NCBI GenBank assembly: GCA_016169945.1
Contig: JADLSH010000331.1
Coordinates: 558,001 to 622,000, forward strand
Source of the DNA: Trachythela sp. YZ-2020
Lineage: Eukaryota; Cnidaria; Anthozoa; Malacalcyonacea; Clavulariidae
Direction: 5' to 3'
Length of the DNA: 64,000 bases
Part shown: in pieces, positions 11,701 to 22,000 of the stretch
How the letters are laid out: each line of letters starts with the position of its first letter
Numbering within the stretch: position 1 is the first letter of the stretch
The notes under the pieces: model-generated
What the model saw: the letters and a program-made list of their open reading frames with translations, nothing else
Told to the model about the DNA's origin: nothing
The model's database searches: none
Made by a program: the position numbers and the translations under genes

Positions 11701-12639
11701 TCAATGAATAGCCTATAAAGTCAAGCTATATAAAAACAGAGCTTGATCGTCTTAATTTTTCAATTACTCCTTCCCTTTAAATTTACTAAATAATCTATTT
11801 GTAATAGATAATAATTCATAAAAAGAAATAATAACGGACAATTTATTTAGTTTATTAAATTGGATCTTAATTTTTGCAGGCATTGCTGCTCCGGTGTTCC
11901 ATGCTCCGTGCTCCAGCTTTTACTAATCCGAAGCTTATATTGTACACATGTTATCTACATTGGCAACGCAGAAACCACACGTTCAAGACATTGTCCTTAT
12001 GTCGTTCGCAAATTGCCGAATAAAGTATTCGGTATTTACCGGGATGCCATCGTAAACGCCTGGGTTATGATCGAAAAATGTAAATTCCTTACTGCACGTA
12101 ATACTTTGACGTCATAAAAGTCGACAAACAAACATCGATCGGTTTGCACGGCACAAAATCTAGATACGGTTCAGCATATGTAAGTGGGGCGGGAAATTCA
12201 AAAGTGCTACAACATGTGTCAAGAAAAGGGTGCGCGTAATTACAAGTAATTTTTTAAAGAGTGGCGTTGCCATGTGGAGGACATATTCACACCAGTGTTC
12301 TCCAAGAGGTATTTTATTCACTCCAAATTCGTGAAGAAACATTTGTGGGTAAGCATTGCCCGATCGTGCTTCTAAAACCCTAAAAAGTTGGCACAAAATG
12401 CGAAAAATGTTGCTAAAATGTTGCTAGGGGAATACGCAAGATATAAAAAGTAAAAACAATTCAGGACGAAAAAATGTATACCACTAGGTACGTCTGGTAG
12501 GGACATTAACGTTTATCAGCTTCAAATGCCAATGATACCAAAATACTATAAAATATCCTATTCTAAAAACAAACAAAAAATACTACTCAATATTACATTG
12601 TTATATAGTTATTCGATTGCTACTTATTTGCATACAATT
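11701..12639. other. Non-coding stretch, nothing recognised
   Basis: No element or gene could be supported. Confidence 0.4.
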
Positions 12640-12751
12640 ATCATTTATAGACCTGGAGCGAGGGGGATTCGGCGAAATATTATCCGAAGTGATGATCATC
12701 ACTTCGGGTAATATTTTGCCGAATCCCCCGAGCGGAGGGTCTATAAATGAT
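12640..12751. repeat. 112-bp near-perfect palindrome without spacer
   Basis: The sequence reads as its own reverse complement about the centre GATGA/TCATC at 12695/12696. The arms run from TATCATTTATAGACC through GGGGGATTCGG and AAATATTATCCGAAGTGATG. A handful of mismatches exist (for example TGGAGCGA versus CGAGCGGA). It can fold into one long hairpin or cruciform and is probably a fold-back element. Confidence 0.9.
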
Positions 12752-12807
12752 ATATTATACCGAAAGTTAAAGAACCCACTAAGTTGAGAATAAACTTGCT
12801 GAATAAC

Positions 12808-12987
12808 TGTAATGTTTGGATGTCAAATCTCAAACGAGGATTCACACAGATTGAAACATCAAGAAGAAAACAAAATATAATTCAAAATGGTAGTCTCATT
12901 TTACAACGAAGGAGTCTCGAGCCCAGTCCTGGGGCCGACTTAAATATATGCTAATGATACAGGTACCCCAAGATAGCATACATTAAA
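12808..12987 (-). repeat. Gypsy 3' LTR (180 bp)
   Basis: On the plus strand it begins TGTAATGTTTGG and ends CATTAAA, where the partner LTR has CATTACA. The second difference is AGAAGAAAAC here versus AGAAGATAAC in the other copy. TGTAATG/CATTACA are the short terminal inverted repeats of the LTR. Confidence 0.93.
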
Positions 12988-12998
12988 TCCCTTTCCTT
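12988..12998 (-). other. Polypurine tract of the Gypsy element
   Basis: AAGGAAAGGGA (minus strand) directly abuts the 3' LTR, where the primer for plus-strand DNA synthesis is expected. Confidence 0.75.
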
Positions 12999-13248
12999 AT
13001 GAAAAACAAAATCACTTAAAAATAATATTCATACATATAATAAATTTACCTAATTGATTAACTATCATTTATGACTTTGAAATTGTTCAAAAAGAACCCT
13101 AACAGTTCCTGATAAATGTTCATCCTAAATGTTCGTTCTAATTCCTAATAGTTCTTAATAAATAAAGCAAATAATATTAAATATCAAACTTTGTATATGA
13201 AGTCCTCCTTTTGAGTTGACTTTATGACTCTCCCATATCTCGATCTTT

Positions 13249-14622
13249 TCACTTGACCATCACTCGTACCAAGGGGTGTGGTTCCCTGCTGGATTGTTTG
13301 GATATCTCCTGCCTCGGCTGTGCTTCCTCTGTATTCGTTGTTGACACTGCTGTATTCGTTGTTGACACTGCTGACTTCCTCAACACACTCCGATTGCGCC
13401 GATACTGTCTGCCATTCTGAGTGACCACGGTAAATGATCGCGCCGTATCATGAGCTTTGGACACTTTCACACTTTCCCATCGTTTGTCTAAACGCTGTAA
13501 CCAAGCACAATCGCCTTCGCCTAACTGGGACAAACTTTTGGCTGTCCGATCATGGTACTTCTTCTGTAGCTCACGCTCTCGCTGGCGACTTTCCTTTACA
13601 ACACCTGGATCAATCACTCTTGGCTCCAATTTCTTCGCTGCAGTTGGAATATTTGACTTTAAACGCCGTCCCATCAACAACTGACCAGGTGATGCCAAAT
13701 CATCCGAGGGTGTCGTACGATAGCTTAGTAAACCCAGATATACGTTTTGTTTGGATTTCTTTAAAATGTTCTTTGCAATTTGAACATATTTCTCGGCCAA
13801 TCCATTTGCCTTTGGGTGGTACGGGCTGGTTAAGGTGTGCTTTATTCCTCAGGTGAACACGAAATTCGTGAATTCACTCGAACTGTATTGTGGGCCATTA
13901 TCCGTCACCAACTCGTCACATACTCCATGTCTGGCTAACATCGACTGAATAGCTTCTATCACGGTACCAGCCAACGTATTTCGCAATTGTAGGATCTCGA
14001 AATATCGGCTGTAATAATCAACTACGAGAACATAGTTCTTATTGTTCCATGTGAACAGGTCGGACGCTATACGCTGCCATGGTCTTTGAGGTACTTCCGA
14101 GCTGTGCAGTGGTTCCTTCGGGTTAGACGACTGATACTCTGAACACGTATTACATGACGATATCATTTCGTGTATTTCTTTGCACATCCCTGGCCAATAG
14201 GCCAAGTCTCTTGCTCTTCTCTTGCACAGAACAATTCCTAGATGACCAATATGAATCTTGCTGAGAATGTTGGTACGCAGAACTTTCGGTATGACAACAT
14301 TTTCTCCCTTGAAAACGACCCCATTTATCACACTCAGTTCATGCTTGATAGGCCAATAATCTCTAACTTCAATGGGAACATCTGATCTCTTCGTTGGCCA
14401 TCCTTGTTTAATAACCCTCACTAAAATTTGCATGCCTTCGTCTTGCGTCGTCTCATGCTTAATTTCCTGTAACTTTTCATCAGTGACTGGAACATTGTTC
14501 CACACGGTATGAACCAACTCGTTGAGGCTTTCATCATCTTCTGCAGCTTCACTCGTATTAAATGATCTCGAGAGACTGTCCGCAACTGGAATTTCTTTCC
14601 CTGGTTTATAAACCACGTTCAT
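13249..14622 (-). pseudogene. Gypsy integrase
   Basis: The zinc-binding domain is visible as HIGHLGI ... CNTC. The catalytic core follows with the aspartates in ASDLFTW and VTDNGPQY, then HPKANGLAEK and YRTTP near the end of the core. The C-terminal tail carries a duplicated AVSTTNT. An in-frame TGA sits between FTNFVFT and GIKHTLTS (13846-13848), so the protein is split at this point. Both halves are in the same frame. The enzyme joins cDNA to host DNA in intact relatives. Confidence 0.9.
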
Positions 14623-14845
14623 ATTTTTGGAGACGCAGTTGCATTCGTTGCAGTCGAGGCGGTGTACTTAACATCGGCTTGCGTAGAATGTTCTCCAACG
14701 GCTTGTGGTCTGTCTCGATAGTGACTCCACGACCATATATGTACTGATGGAATTTTTCACAACCGGTGACGATGGCTAACATCTCTTTTTCTATCTGCGC
14801 ATAATTTCTTTGCGTTGCCGTCATTTCTCTGGAGGAATACGCCAC
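14606..14845 (-). pseudogene. Gypsy RNase H, C-terminal part
   Basis: This carries AYSSREMTATQRNYAQIEKEM and the TDHKPL motif of the LTR-retrotransposon RNase H. A stop (TGA) separates it from the VDASQYGLG start of the same domain, and a frame change separates it from the integrase. Confidence 0.88.
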
Positions 14846-15915
14846 AGGTCACCCATCTTGCATCAATGCACATCCTAAACCATACTGTGAAGCATCAACT
14901 TGCAAGGTAACCTCTTTCGTTGGATCGAAATACTGCAAGACTGGACCAGGGGACTGCGTCAGCAAAGCTTTAACGTTGTTAAAAACACTCTCCATATTCG
15001 CGTCCCACAGCCACACTGATTCTTTCTTAAGAAGACCCCGTAGCGGTGCTGTAATCTCCGAGAGCTTCGGTGCAAACTTGGCTAGATACGTCACCATGCC
15101 CAACACCGTCTCTAACTCTTTCTTGGACGTAGGTGAACTCATCTGCCGTATAGCTTTAACTTTTCTTGGATCTGGCCGCAGACCTTTCGCGGTGAATTTA
15201 TGACCAAAATAGATGACCTCTTCAACTCCAATTTCCAACTTGTCAGGATTGAGCTTTAACTTCCTTTCTCGACAGCGTTGAAGTGTAGCACTTAGATTCT
15301 TATCATGCTCCTCGCGAGTTTCACCCGTAACTAAAATATCATCGATTATCACGTGCACACCGACCAGGTTTTCCAGAGTCTCATCTGCTTTCTTCTGAAA
15401 AATCTCCTGGGCTGAAACAATTCCAAAAGGCATTCTGCTGAAGTACTATCTTCCAAAAGGTGTGTTGAACGTGGTTAACTTACTGCTTTCTTCATTCAAC
15501 TTCACTTGCCAGTAGCCTGAAGAAGCATCTAATTTGCTAAAATACTTATTTTTGAAGTGATGTCCTCTAAGGTTGGAAGTGGGTAGTGTTCTCTCATTAT
15601 AGCCTTGTTGAGATCACTTGGATCCAGACATATGCGTATCTTATTTGTACCTTTCTTCTCAACAGCAACCATTGAACTCACCCATTCGGTAGGCTGGTCA
15701 ACCCGCTTTAACACCCCAAGGCTTTCCATCCTTTCCAATTCTTTCTTCACTCGATCTTTCATAGTGAATGGAATTCTTCGTGGTGGATGGACAACAGGAA
15801 CAGCATCTTCTTTTATCTTTATGGAGCATTCACCCTTCAGTTCCCCCATACCACAAAATACATCTGCGTATTGGTCAAGAACAACTTCTTTTGTCGTCTT
15901 GGTCTGGCTTGTCAT
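14846..15915 (-). pseudogene. Gypsy reverse transcriptase and start of RNase H
   Basis: The first block (15915-15529) shows PPRRIPF, a GTNKIRICLDPSDLNKAI motif and HYPLPTLEDI. It then shifts frame into FSKLDASSGYWQ (first catalytic aspartate), an in-frame TAG just before MPFGIVSAQEIFQ, and VIIDDILV (catalytic DD box). RNase H begins at LQVDASQYGLG. All catalytic residues survive, but the frame does not. Confidence 0.92.
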
Positions 15916-16065
15916 TCTTTATATTCACCTCATGCATTTACATTCATCTTGATTAAGTTCATTGAATTGCATGCGGGAAGACCCAAAACTGGCTTGGCAA
16001 GCGTGTTCACTATGTAGAATTCCAAAGGTTTAATTAATGCTTGGTACTGACATTTCATTGTACAT

Positions 16066-16745
16066 TTACCCAAAACGTCCAACTGATGTCCTCCATAGCT
16101 TTACCAACCCAGGTTTCTCCAGTTTGACACTTTTAGCCAAAATGCTATTATACACTGACACTGGGATACAGTTCACTTGTGCACCTGTGTCGAGTTTGAA
16201 TTGCACTTTCTTCTGAGATGGACTCAGCTTAATATGGACCAAAACTTCACTCTCCTCAATGAGATCACAAGTTACAGTGTTGAGAACAAAGTCATCACTT
16301 CCTTTTTCTGAGTATTCATGATAACTATCCTGCTCAACACCTTGAACTTTGGCATCTGCTGAAGATTTGCACATTTGAGCAAAATGTCCCTTCTTACTGC
16401 ACTTGAAACAAACCTTTCCCATCGCTGGACAAGTATCCTGTCGAGTGTGATCTTTTCCACATCTGCTACAAGATCCTTTTCCTGCAAGAAACTTTGTCCA
16501 ACGTTAAGTCGTCTTCTCGTAATAATTTCTACTGCACATCTTTAGAATTTGTTCCCAGAACAATTCTATCCTTTATCATATCATCAGGATCGTGGAAAGA
16601 GCAATCATTGACTAAAAGTCTTAACTGTGTGATCCATTCTTCTAAAGGCTCTCGCACATCTTGGTTTCTCTCTCGGCCAAACATCCAGGATCAAAAACAA
16701 GCGGTCCTACATGTTTTTCTGCATTTGCCATTCTAAAATATCATG
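16066..16745 (-). pseudogene. Gypsy Gag C-terminus with zinc knuckles and protease
   Basis: The minus-strand sequence encodes a Gag-type DDMIKDRIVLGT region with an internal stop. Two zinc knuckles follow: SCSRCGKDHTRQDTCP and the canonical CFKCSKKGHFAQMC (C-x2-C-x4-H-x4-C). The aspartic protease begins with FKLDTGAQVNCIP; DTGA is the catalytic motif. Gag packages the RNA and the protease matures the polyprotein in active relatives. The N-terminal part of Gag is short or lost: only about 250 bases lie between the LTR and the recognisable region. Confidence 0.85.
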
Positions 16746-16772
16746 TGATGTATTCTCTAATAGTTTCTTAAC

Positions 16773-16785
16773 ACACCTGACACCA
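16773..16785 (-). other. tRNA primer-binding site of the Gypsy element
   Basis: Immediately inside the 5' LTR the minus strand reads TGGTGTCAGGTGT. A TGG at this position pairs with the CCA end of a tRNA. I cannot say which tRNA. Confidence 0.7.
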
Positions 16786-16965
16786 TGTAATGTTTGGATG
16801 TCAAATCTCAAACGAGGATTCACACAGATTGAAACATCAAGAAGATAACAAAATATAATTCAAAATGGTAGTCTCATTTTACAACGAAGGAGTCTCGAGC
16901 CCAGTCCTGGGGCCGACTTAAATATATGCTAATGATACAGGTACCCCAAGATAGCATACATTACA
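16786..16965 (-). repeat. Gypsy 5' LTR (180 bp)
   Basis: Runs from TGTAATG to CATTACA on the plus strand and is followed by the ATAAC target duplication. See the 3' LTR for the two differences. Confidence 0.93.
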
Positions 16966-17111
16966 ATAACTAAGCGAATACAATGTTTAATTTTTTATTT
17001 TTACCTGAGTTTTTTACGTTTTCCCTTTAAAATATTTGAGCTTGTATCCTTCGGATCATTGAAGGTAACATACCTCTTGAAAATCGTCATTTAACGCCAT
17101 ATTGTTTTCCC

Positions 17112-17223
17112 GGTAGAATATGTAGAATATGTAGAATATGTAACAGTAGAATATGTAACATCATATTACAGTAGAATATGTAACATCAGTAGAATATGTA
17201 ACATCAGTAGAATATGTAACATC
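17112..17223. repeat. Minisatellite of AGTAGAATATGTAACATC units
   Basis: About six units of GTAGAATATGTAACA(TCA), 17-18 bp, preceded by shorter 10-bp GTAGAATATG units. Part of one unit reads ATATTACA instead. Confidence 0.88.
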
Positions 17224-17431
17224 AAATACACTAGTTTATGTTCTGGTGCATGCGCTTTGAGAAATGACTGCATAGCCAGTGTTAAGGAGTCTGTTCACAC
17301 ATCTTTGAACTTAATATTAAAATACGACTGTATTACAGTATGAGGATTTTCTTTTGCAAGATTAAGAGATCGTCTGCAAAGGAAAGAGCAAAGGCAAGTG
17401 TTTCGAACAAAGACCCTTCGTAAAGCAGTTA

Positions 17432-17511
17432 CAGTAGCACCTCTCGTAAGCGAACACCCTTGGGACCAAGTCCCGGAGTCTGCCTACGGGAGGTGTCCGC
17501 TTATGAGAGGT
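17432..17511. repeat. Pogo/Tigger-like hairpin remnant
   Basis: ACCTCTCGTAAGCGAACAC (17439-17457) and its inverse GTGTCCGCTTATGAGAGGT (17493-17511) form 19-bp arms around a 35-base loop. The left arm is preceded by TACAGTAGC, resembling TA plus the CAGTA(G)...ACCTC ends seen in pogo-type elements. Only a terminal hairpin or tiny MITE is left. Confidence 0.6.
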
Positions 17512-18347
17512 CATTAATATTCAATTAATAATTAATTTTTGTAGTATATGATTGCTTTATATGATTGTGTGTACAATCTATTAATTGATTAACCATAAAT
17601 TTCGCCATGAATTCCCGTATACTCAAGATACAAATAGACGTAGAGTATGTTTATTGATATTGTTAAATTTGGTATCGGATCTAACATATCTACTCGCTCA
17701 AAAGTATTTTAATTTTAAATGCCCCCCAATAATTTGTGAAACAAATGACAAATTGATATTCGTTAATATTTCACTAACAATTATTTAATAAAAACACTTA
17801 CAAATTAATTTAATATGTGTCTTGCCTAACTTCAAAATATTTTTAGATAAAGGTACGCTTTCGATAAATTTCATCCCCTAATCCGAATTAAAATTAAAAG
17901 CTTTCTACGGCACTGATTGTTCTTTTCTATATGTCATACACACAGCCTATTTCGCCGTTCAACCACCTATTTCCAAGTCATAAAATGTGGCATATCGGTA
18001 AAGATATGGTATATACGGTTTTATTAGATTACCCAGTGGACTATGGTGTTTCTTGCACGGTCTACTTCAACGTATAACCTTGTGACAAGTTGTAGATTAA
18101 TACATTACATTAGGTTATACAGTGAAGTGAGTCTATTAATTGTTTGATGGTCTGTCTGCAGAAGACAAATAATTATCTGCCTCTCCAGGCTTGTATTCCT
18201 CACTATCGCTTTCCCCTGCATAATTTTCTCTACCTAGTAAATTGTCACTTCGTACGAACCCGTTTGATGCACAGCCTGTTTCTTCATTCCCTAGGAAGAA
18301 AAAAGTTGGTTTCGGTTTGTTTCAGATTTTTTCTGTAGTAAGCACCA
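17512..18347. other. Non-coding stretch, nothing recognised
   Basis: AT-rich, no element supported. Confidence 0.4.
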
Positions 18348-18587
18348 GGGGCCGGTTGTTCAAAAGACGGTTAAAGCTAACCCCGGGTTAAATTTTAATC
18401 TGCTGTTCTGGTTTGTATACTTCTTCATGTTTGTTTATTTCAAAACTTTATAAACAAAAACTTCTATCGCCCAGTACAAGGTTGACAGAAAAAAGTATTC
18501 ATATTAATATAAGCGATGTCGGGAAACTTGTATGAAAGTTAGCACTAATCCAGGGTTAAGTTAACCGGCTTTTGAACAACCGGCCCC
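18348..18587. mobile_element. 240-bp MITE with GGGGCCGGTTGTTCAAAAG ends
   Basis: The left end GGGGCCGGTTGTTCAAAAG with GGTTAAAGCTAACCC matches in inverse the right end ...GTTAACCGGCTTTTGAACAA + CCGGCCCC. There is no coding capacity. A related end fragment (AACCGGCCCCTGA) lies at 20177. The superfamily is not determined. Confidence 0.85.
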
Positions 18588-18869
18588 AGAAAAATAAGCG
18601 ACGGCCCTTACTATTGACTTCTAGTATGAAAAGTTTAGAAAGGGTAGAGTTATTCCGTATAAATAGAACTAGTTTAGTTTAGGTTAGGTTTCCACCTGTA
18701 AAAACACTGAACTAAGAAAGAATAGTTTAGAACTGAAAGGTATATCCAGCATAAATATAGACAGTTTCAATTTAGATGAGGGATACAGCATAAAAAATAG
18801 GTTCACGAAGGGCTAGCTCTAACCATACATAAATCAGCCAACAAGTCTGTTTCTGATACCACTATAATC

Positions 18870-19069
18870 TTAGACAGGGAACATAACGTTTTGATTTTTC
18901 TCACCTTCTCTCATCTCTTCAGCGACAGAAATGTTAAGATTGTTATAGCCACCATGTCCACCAGTTTCAGATTCCAAATCACTTCTTTCTAACTGCAGTC
19001 TTTCATTCTTTTCAACCATCCTTTGGTTAATACGAGAACCGACAGTTTCATAGGGTGAACTGCTGGAAT
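18870..19069 (-). CDS. aGPCR exon: distal tail and stop
   Basis: Acceptor TGTGTTTTCCAG. Encodes a serine-rich start ([16 protein letters not shown]), a glutamate/arginine-rich middle and ends NVMFPV-stop (TAA at 18872-18870). No AATAAA signal was identified nearby. Confidence 0.85.
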
Positions 19070-22000
19070 CTGGAAAACACATATAATATTCCTTGGTCTG
19101 TTTGAGTGTATGAATCTTTGCGCGAATAGGATTAACTTTTAATAGAAATACAAACTGGAAACCAGCGTTAAAACTTAAAACAATGTTTCCTCACTCTTTG
19201 GATTTTGAACAGATCTTTTGTTGCTGTTAAAGGTGGCTGAAAATGTGCTTCGTTTCATTGTGCTCTTGCGGACAACATCTCGCATCTACAAGACATGAAA
19301 CGTAGTACTATCACGCTTTTAACCTTCTGACGAAAGGGCTAATTCACTTGAAACGTTGAAATGCTTTTAATTTTTTTCAGGTATGTTCAGGTACAAAGCA
19401 ACGACTGATTAATTTGAAATAATACGTACACTGGATACCCACTTTTGAGATGCAGTAATTATGTTTACAGTACCTGTTTATTAAGGACACAATGGAATAG
19501 GAAAATGAGTATTCCTTGCGCGGAATTAAACAGGGCAAAAAGATACCGGAAAAACAAAGTTTCTCTGTTGAATGTCATCAAACCAAACACCCAAGTCAGT
19601 CCAAGAATTGGGAAGATTACTACAGCAGCCTTTACACCAGTTCTCACTTTACGAATATTACGCTGTTGTCGTACTCTATGAGAGCTCATCATTGTACGTA
19701 AGACCATGACAAACACGATAGTGTTGATCTAAAAGATGAAAGGAAGGAATGCAGTCAAGGAAGATCGTTATTGCGATAACTATGTATATATTGAATAGCT
19801 GTCCAAATAGGCGCAGTAAGGGCCATCCTTGTTGGCCCAATTTTACTACCGGAGGAAAATTAAGCTTACTCTATTTGTAATGGAAAGCTCTATCTGTACT
19901 AAACTATTGTCGCAAGAAGTACAGCGAGTTCCATCCATTATTGGTCCAGTATACAAGAGAACACTGGAGAACCTGGAGAAAAATCGAGGTGTTTGGTAGA
20001 GTCAAACTCGAAACACTCTTCTCACACCCGACTGAGGCGAAATTAAAGTCAAGGGTACTACAAAAGTCTTAAACACTTTTAGCTACCCGTTTTGAAGTTA
20101 AATTGTAGTTAATTCCAAAATATCCGATTGTGATTAGTTAACTTTCGCACTATAGTAAACTTTTACTGTTTTTTCCCAACCGGCCCCTGACGACTACATG
20201 CGGCTCAAATCGAACATCGGACACAGTGGTGAAAGGAACATTCACAAACCACTGTGACCCCAATACCCCACTATCAGTTCCAAACTGTTCTAAATAGCGG
20301 TATAAAGACCCGACTGTTGCTTGACCACAGTCTGCTGCAGTGAAACCTTCCTATTGTCAGTGGTCGAAATAGCGACATGAAGACCTACCAGTATGACAAG
20401 GAATGCAGGTCCCACGAACGCCCAGATCAATTTATTTTCAACGCTAAGCCAACACGAAGATTCTGTGCCGTATCCATCACCTTGGGTTGCTCCAAGTGAT
20501 ACAACAACAATAAATAAAGGAATGCCTGTGGTGGATATGAATATATGTCTTATGAGTGGTAAGAAACTATTTTTTTCTTGCGCTTGTGGAAAATTGGGTA
20601 TTTTTAGCCATTTACGCAGGAATTCCGGAAATTTTCGAATAGAACGTAAGGAACATGGTTTACTCCAACCTATTTTTACGGTTGAAACGTTTCATACCGT
20701 AAATTGCTGTTTGTTCCAGACATGTTTTCGCTCGCTACCTTGGTTTTAAGTAAATTAAGGCAAAGGTTGAATGGCATTCACGACTCAAAGTTTCGACATT
20801 CCGGTCTGGTGTCTTCATCAGGGCTGATGTAAAAATGCACCGCAGCACCTTATATACTCAAAGGATGACGTCATCGACCAATCAGGTGGAGATACTCCTG
20901 CGGCAGATACCTACCGTCATCTCTATTCAAAGCATGGGTATCCATGTTTATATACTGCGCTTTTAGGCAACATCTTTTCCCAAAGCGAAGATTAGCGTTG
21001 AAGGACGTTGCCCGCCATGGCCAGAAATATGAGACACCACGCTTTGTCAATATGCGCACAATGTGCCAAATGAAGAAAATCAAGAAGGCGGAATATACAG
21101 AAATATATAGAAATATTTGATAATGTTATGCGCAGAAAACAACAAGGTCCTTCAACTTCAATACTCAACACCAATCTCAACGCGAAATTATTTGCCATTG
21201 TTCTGGAAAAAGAGAATTCTTCTCGAAGCATTTTCTCCAATCTTTTCCTTATTCTAATGTGTCTGGAGCTCAAATATTCATCAATTTAGCCAAACCGTGC
21301 ACCTTTCAAGTGAATCTGGACACGCGCCTTTGTTGTACGATGCTTGATTTTATGTATATGTCATTTCCAACTGCGATCAAAATGTTCTGTTTGTTTTGTT
21401 GTAGCAGTTTATGTGCAGTTTATAGTTGTTAAAAATAGTGAAAGTAATTCTATCTATTGCATTCAAAGAAATATATTTAAAGTTCTAATCCTCTTAAGTA
21501 CACATTAAGGATTTATATACGGGGACCTTATACGAGCTAGATGGGCATTTGACTGTATAGTGGCAATGGCCCCACGCCGTGGGGAATTAAAAATATTTTT
21601 TTTTCGAAAAGTCAAATTCCAGGGGTTCGCCCGGGGGGATGACCGCAGTTGAAATTGACTCATACATTATTAACAGGGTTAATGTGGGTTTATTAAAGTG
21701 TTTCATCCGTTCTGCGAAATGAACTTTATATTGCCCTTTTTTAAGTTTCACATCATCAAAAATCCTCTGTCCGCCATTTTGAAAATATACCTGAAATATT
21801 ACATGTAATCAAGACTAACATCTCGGCTTGAGTTTTCCGGGTGAAATTGGGCGGGATAAATGCAACGAGTCTTGGCCTCAAAGGTATTAGACAGTAAAAA
21901 ATTACTATGGCTAGTCTTTTTGGCACTGATAGGTTAATACTTAATAACCTTTTCATACAGAACTATAATTGTTGAATATGTTTTCATTCTTGACACCTTT

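Larger units (their letters stand above)
12803..16970 (-). mobile_element. Ty3/Gypsy LTR retrotransposon, complete outline, inactivated
   Basis: The element is oriented on the minus strand and bounded by the 5-bp target duplication ATAAC (12803-12807 and 16966-16970). It has 180-bp LTRs, a primer-binding site and a polypurine tract. The internal order gag zinc knuckles - protease - RT - RNase H - integrase is diagnostic of Ty3/Gypsy rather than Copia. No envelope frame is present. The two LTRs differ at two positions as far as I can read, so insertion was recent. Yet the reading frames contain a stop before MPFG, a frameshift in RT, a stop in RNase H, a frameshift before integrase and a stop in integrase. 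Confidence 0.93.

Noticed and set aside
13434..13856. Plus-strand frames of up to 140 codons across the Gypsy element
   Set aside because: Antisense shadows of integrase; no own motif.
17112..17223. CRISPR-like direct repeats
   Set aside because: Units are contiguous without unique spacers; eukaryotic context; ordinary minisatellite.
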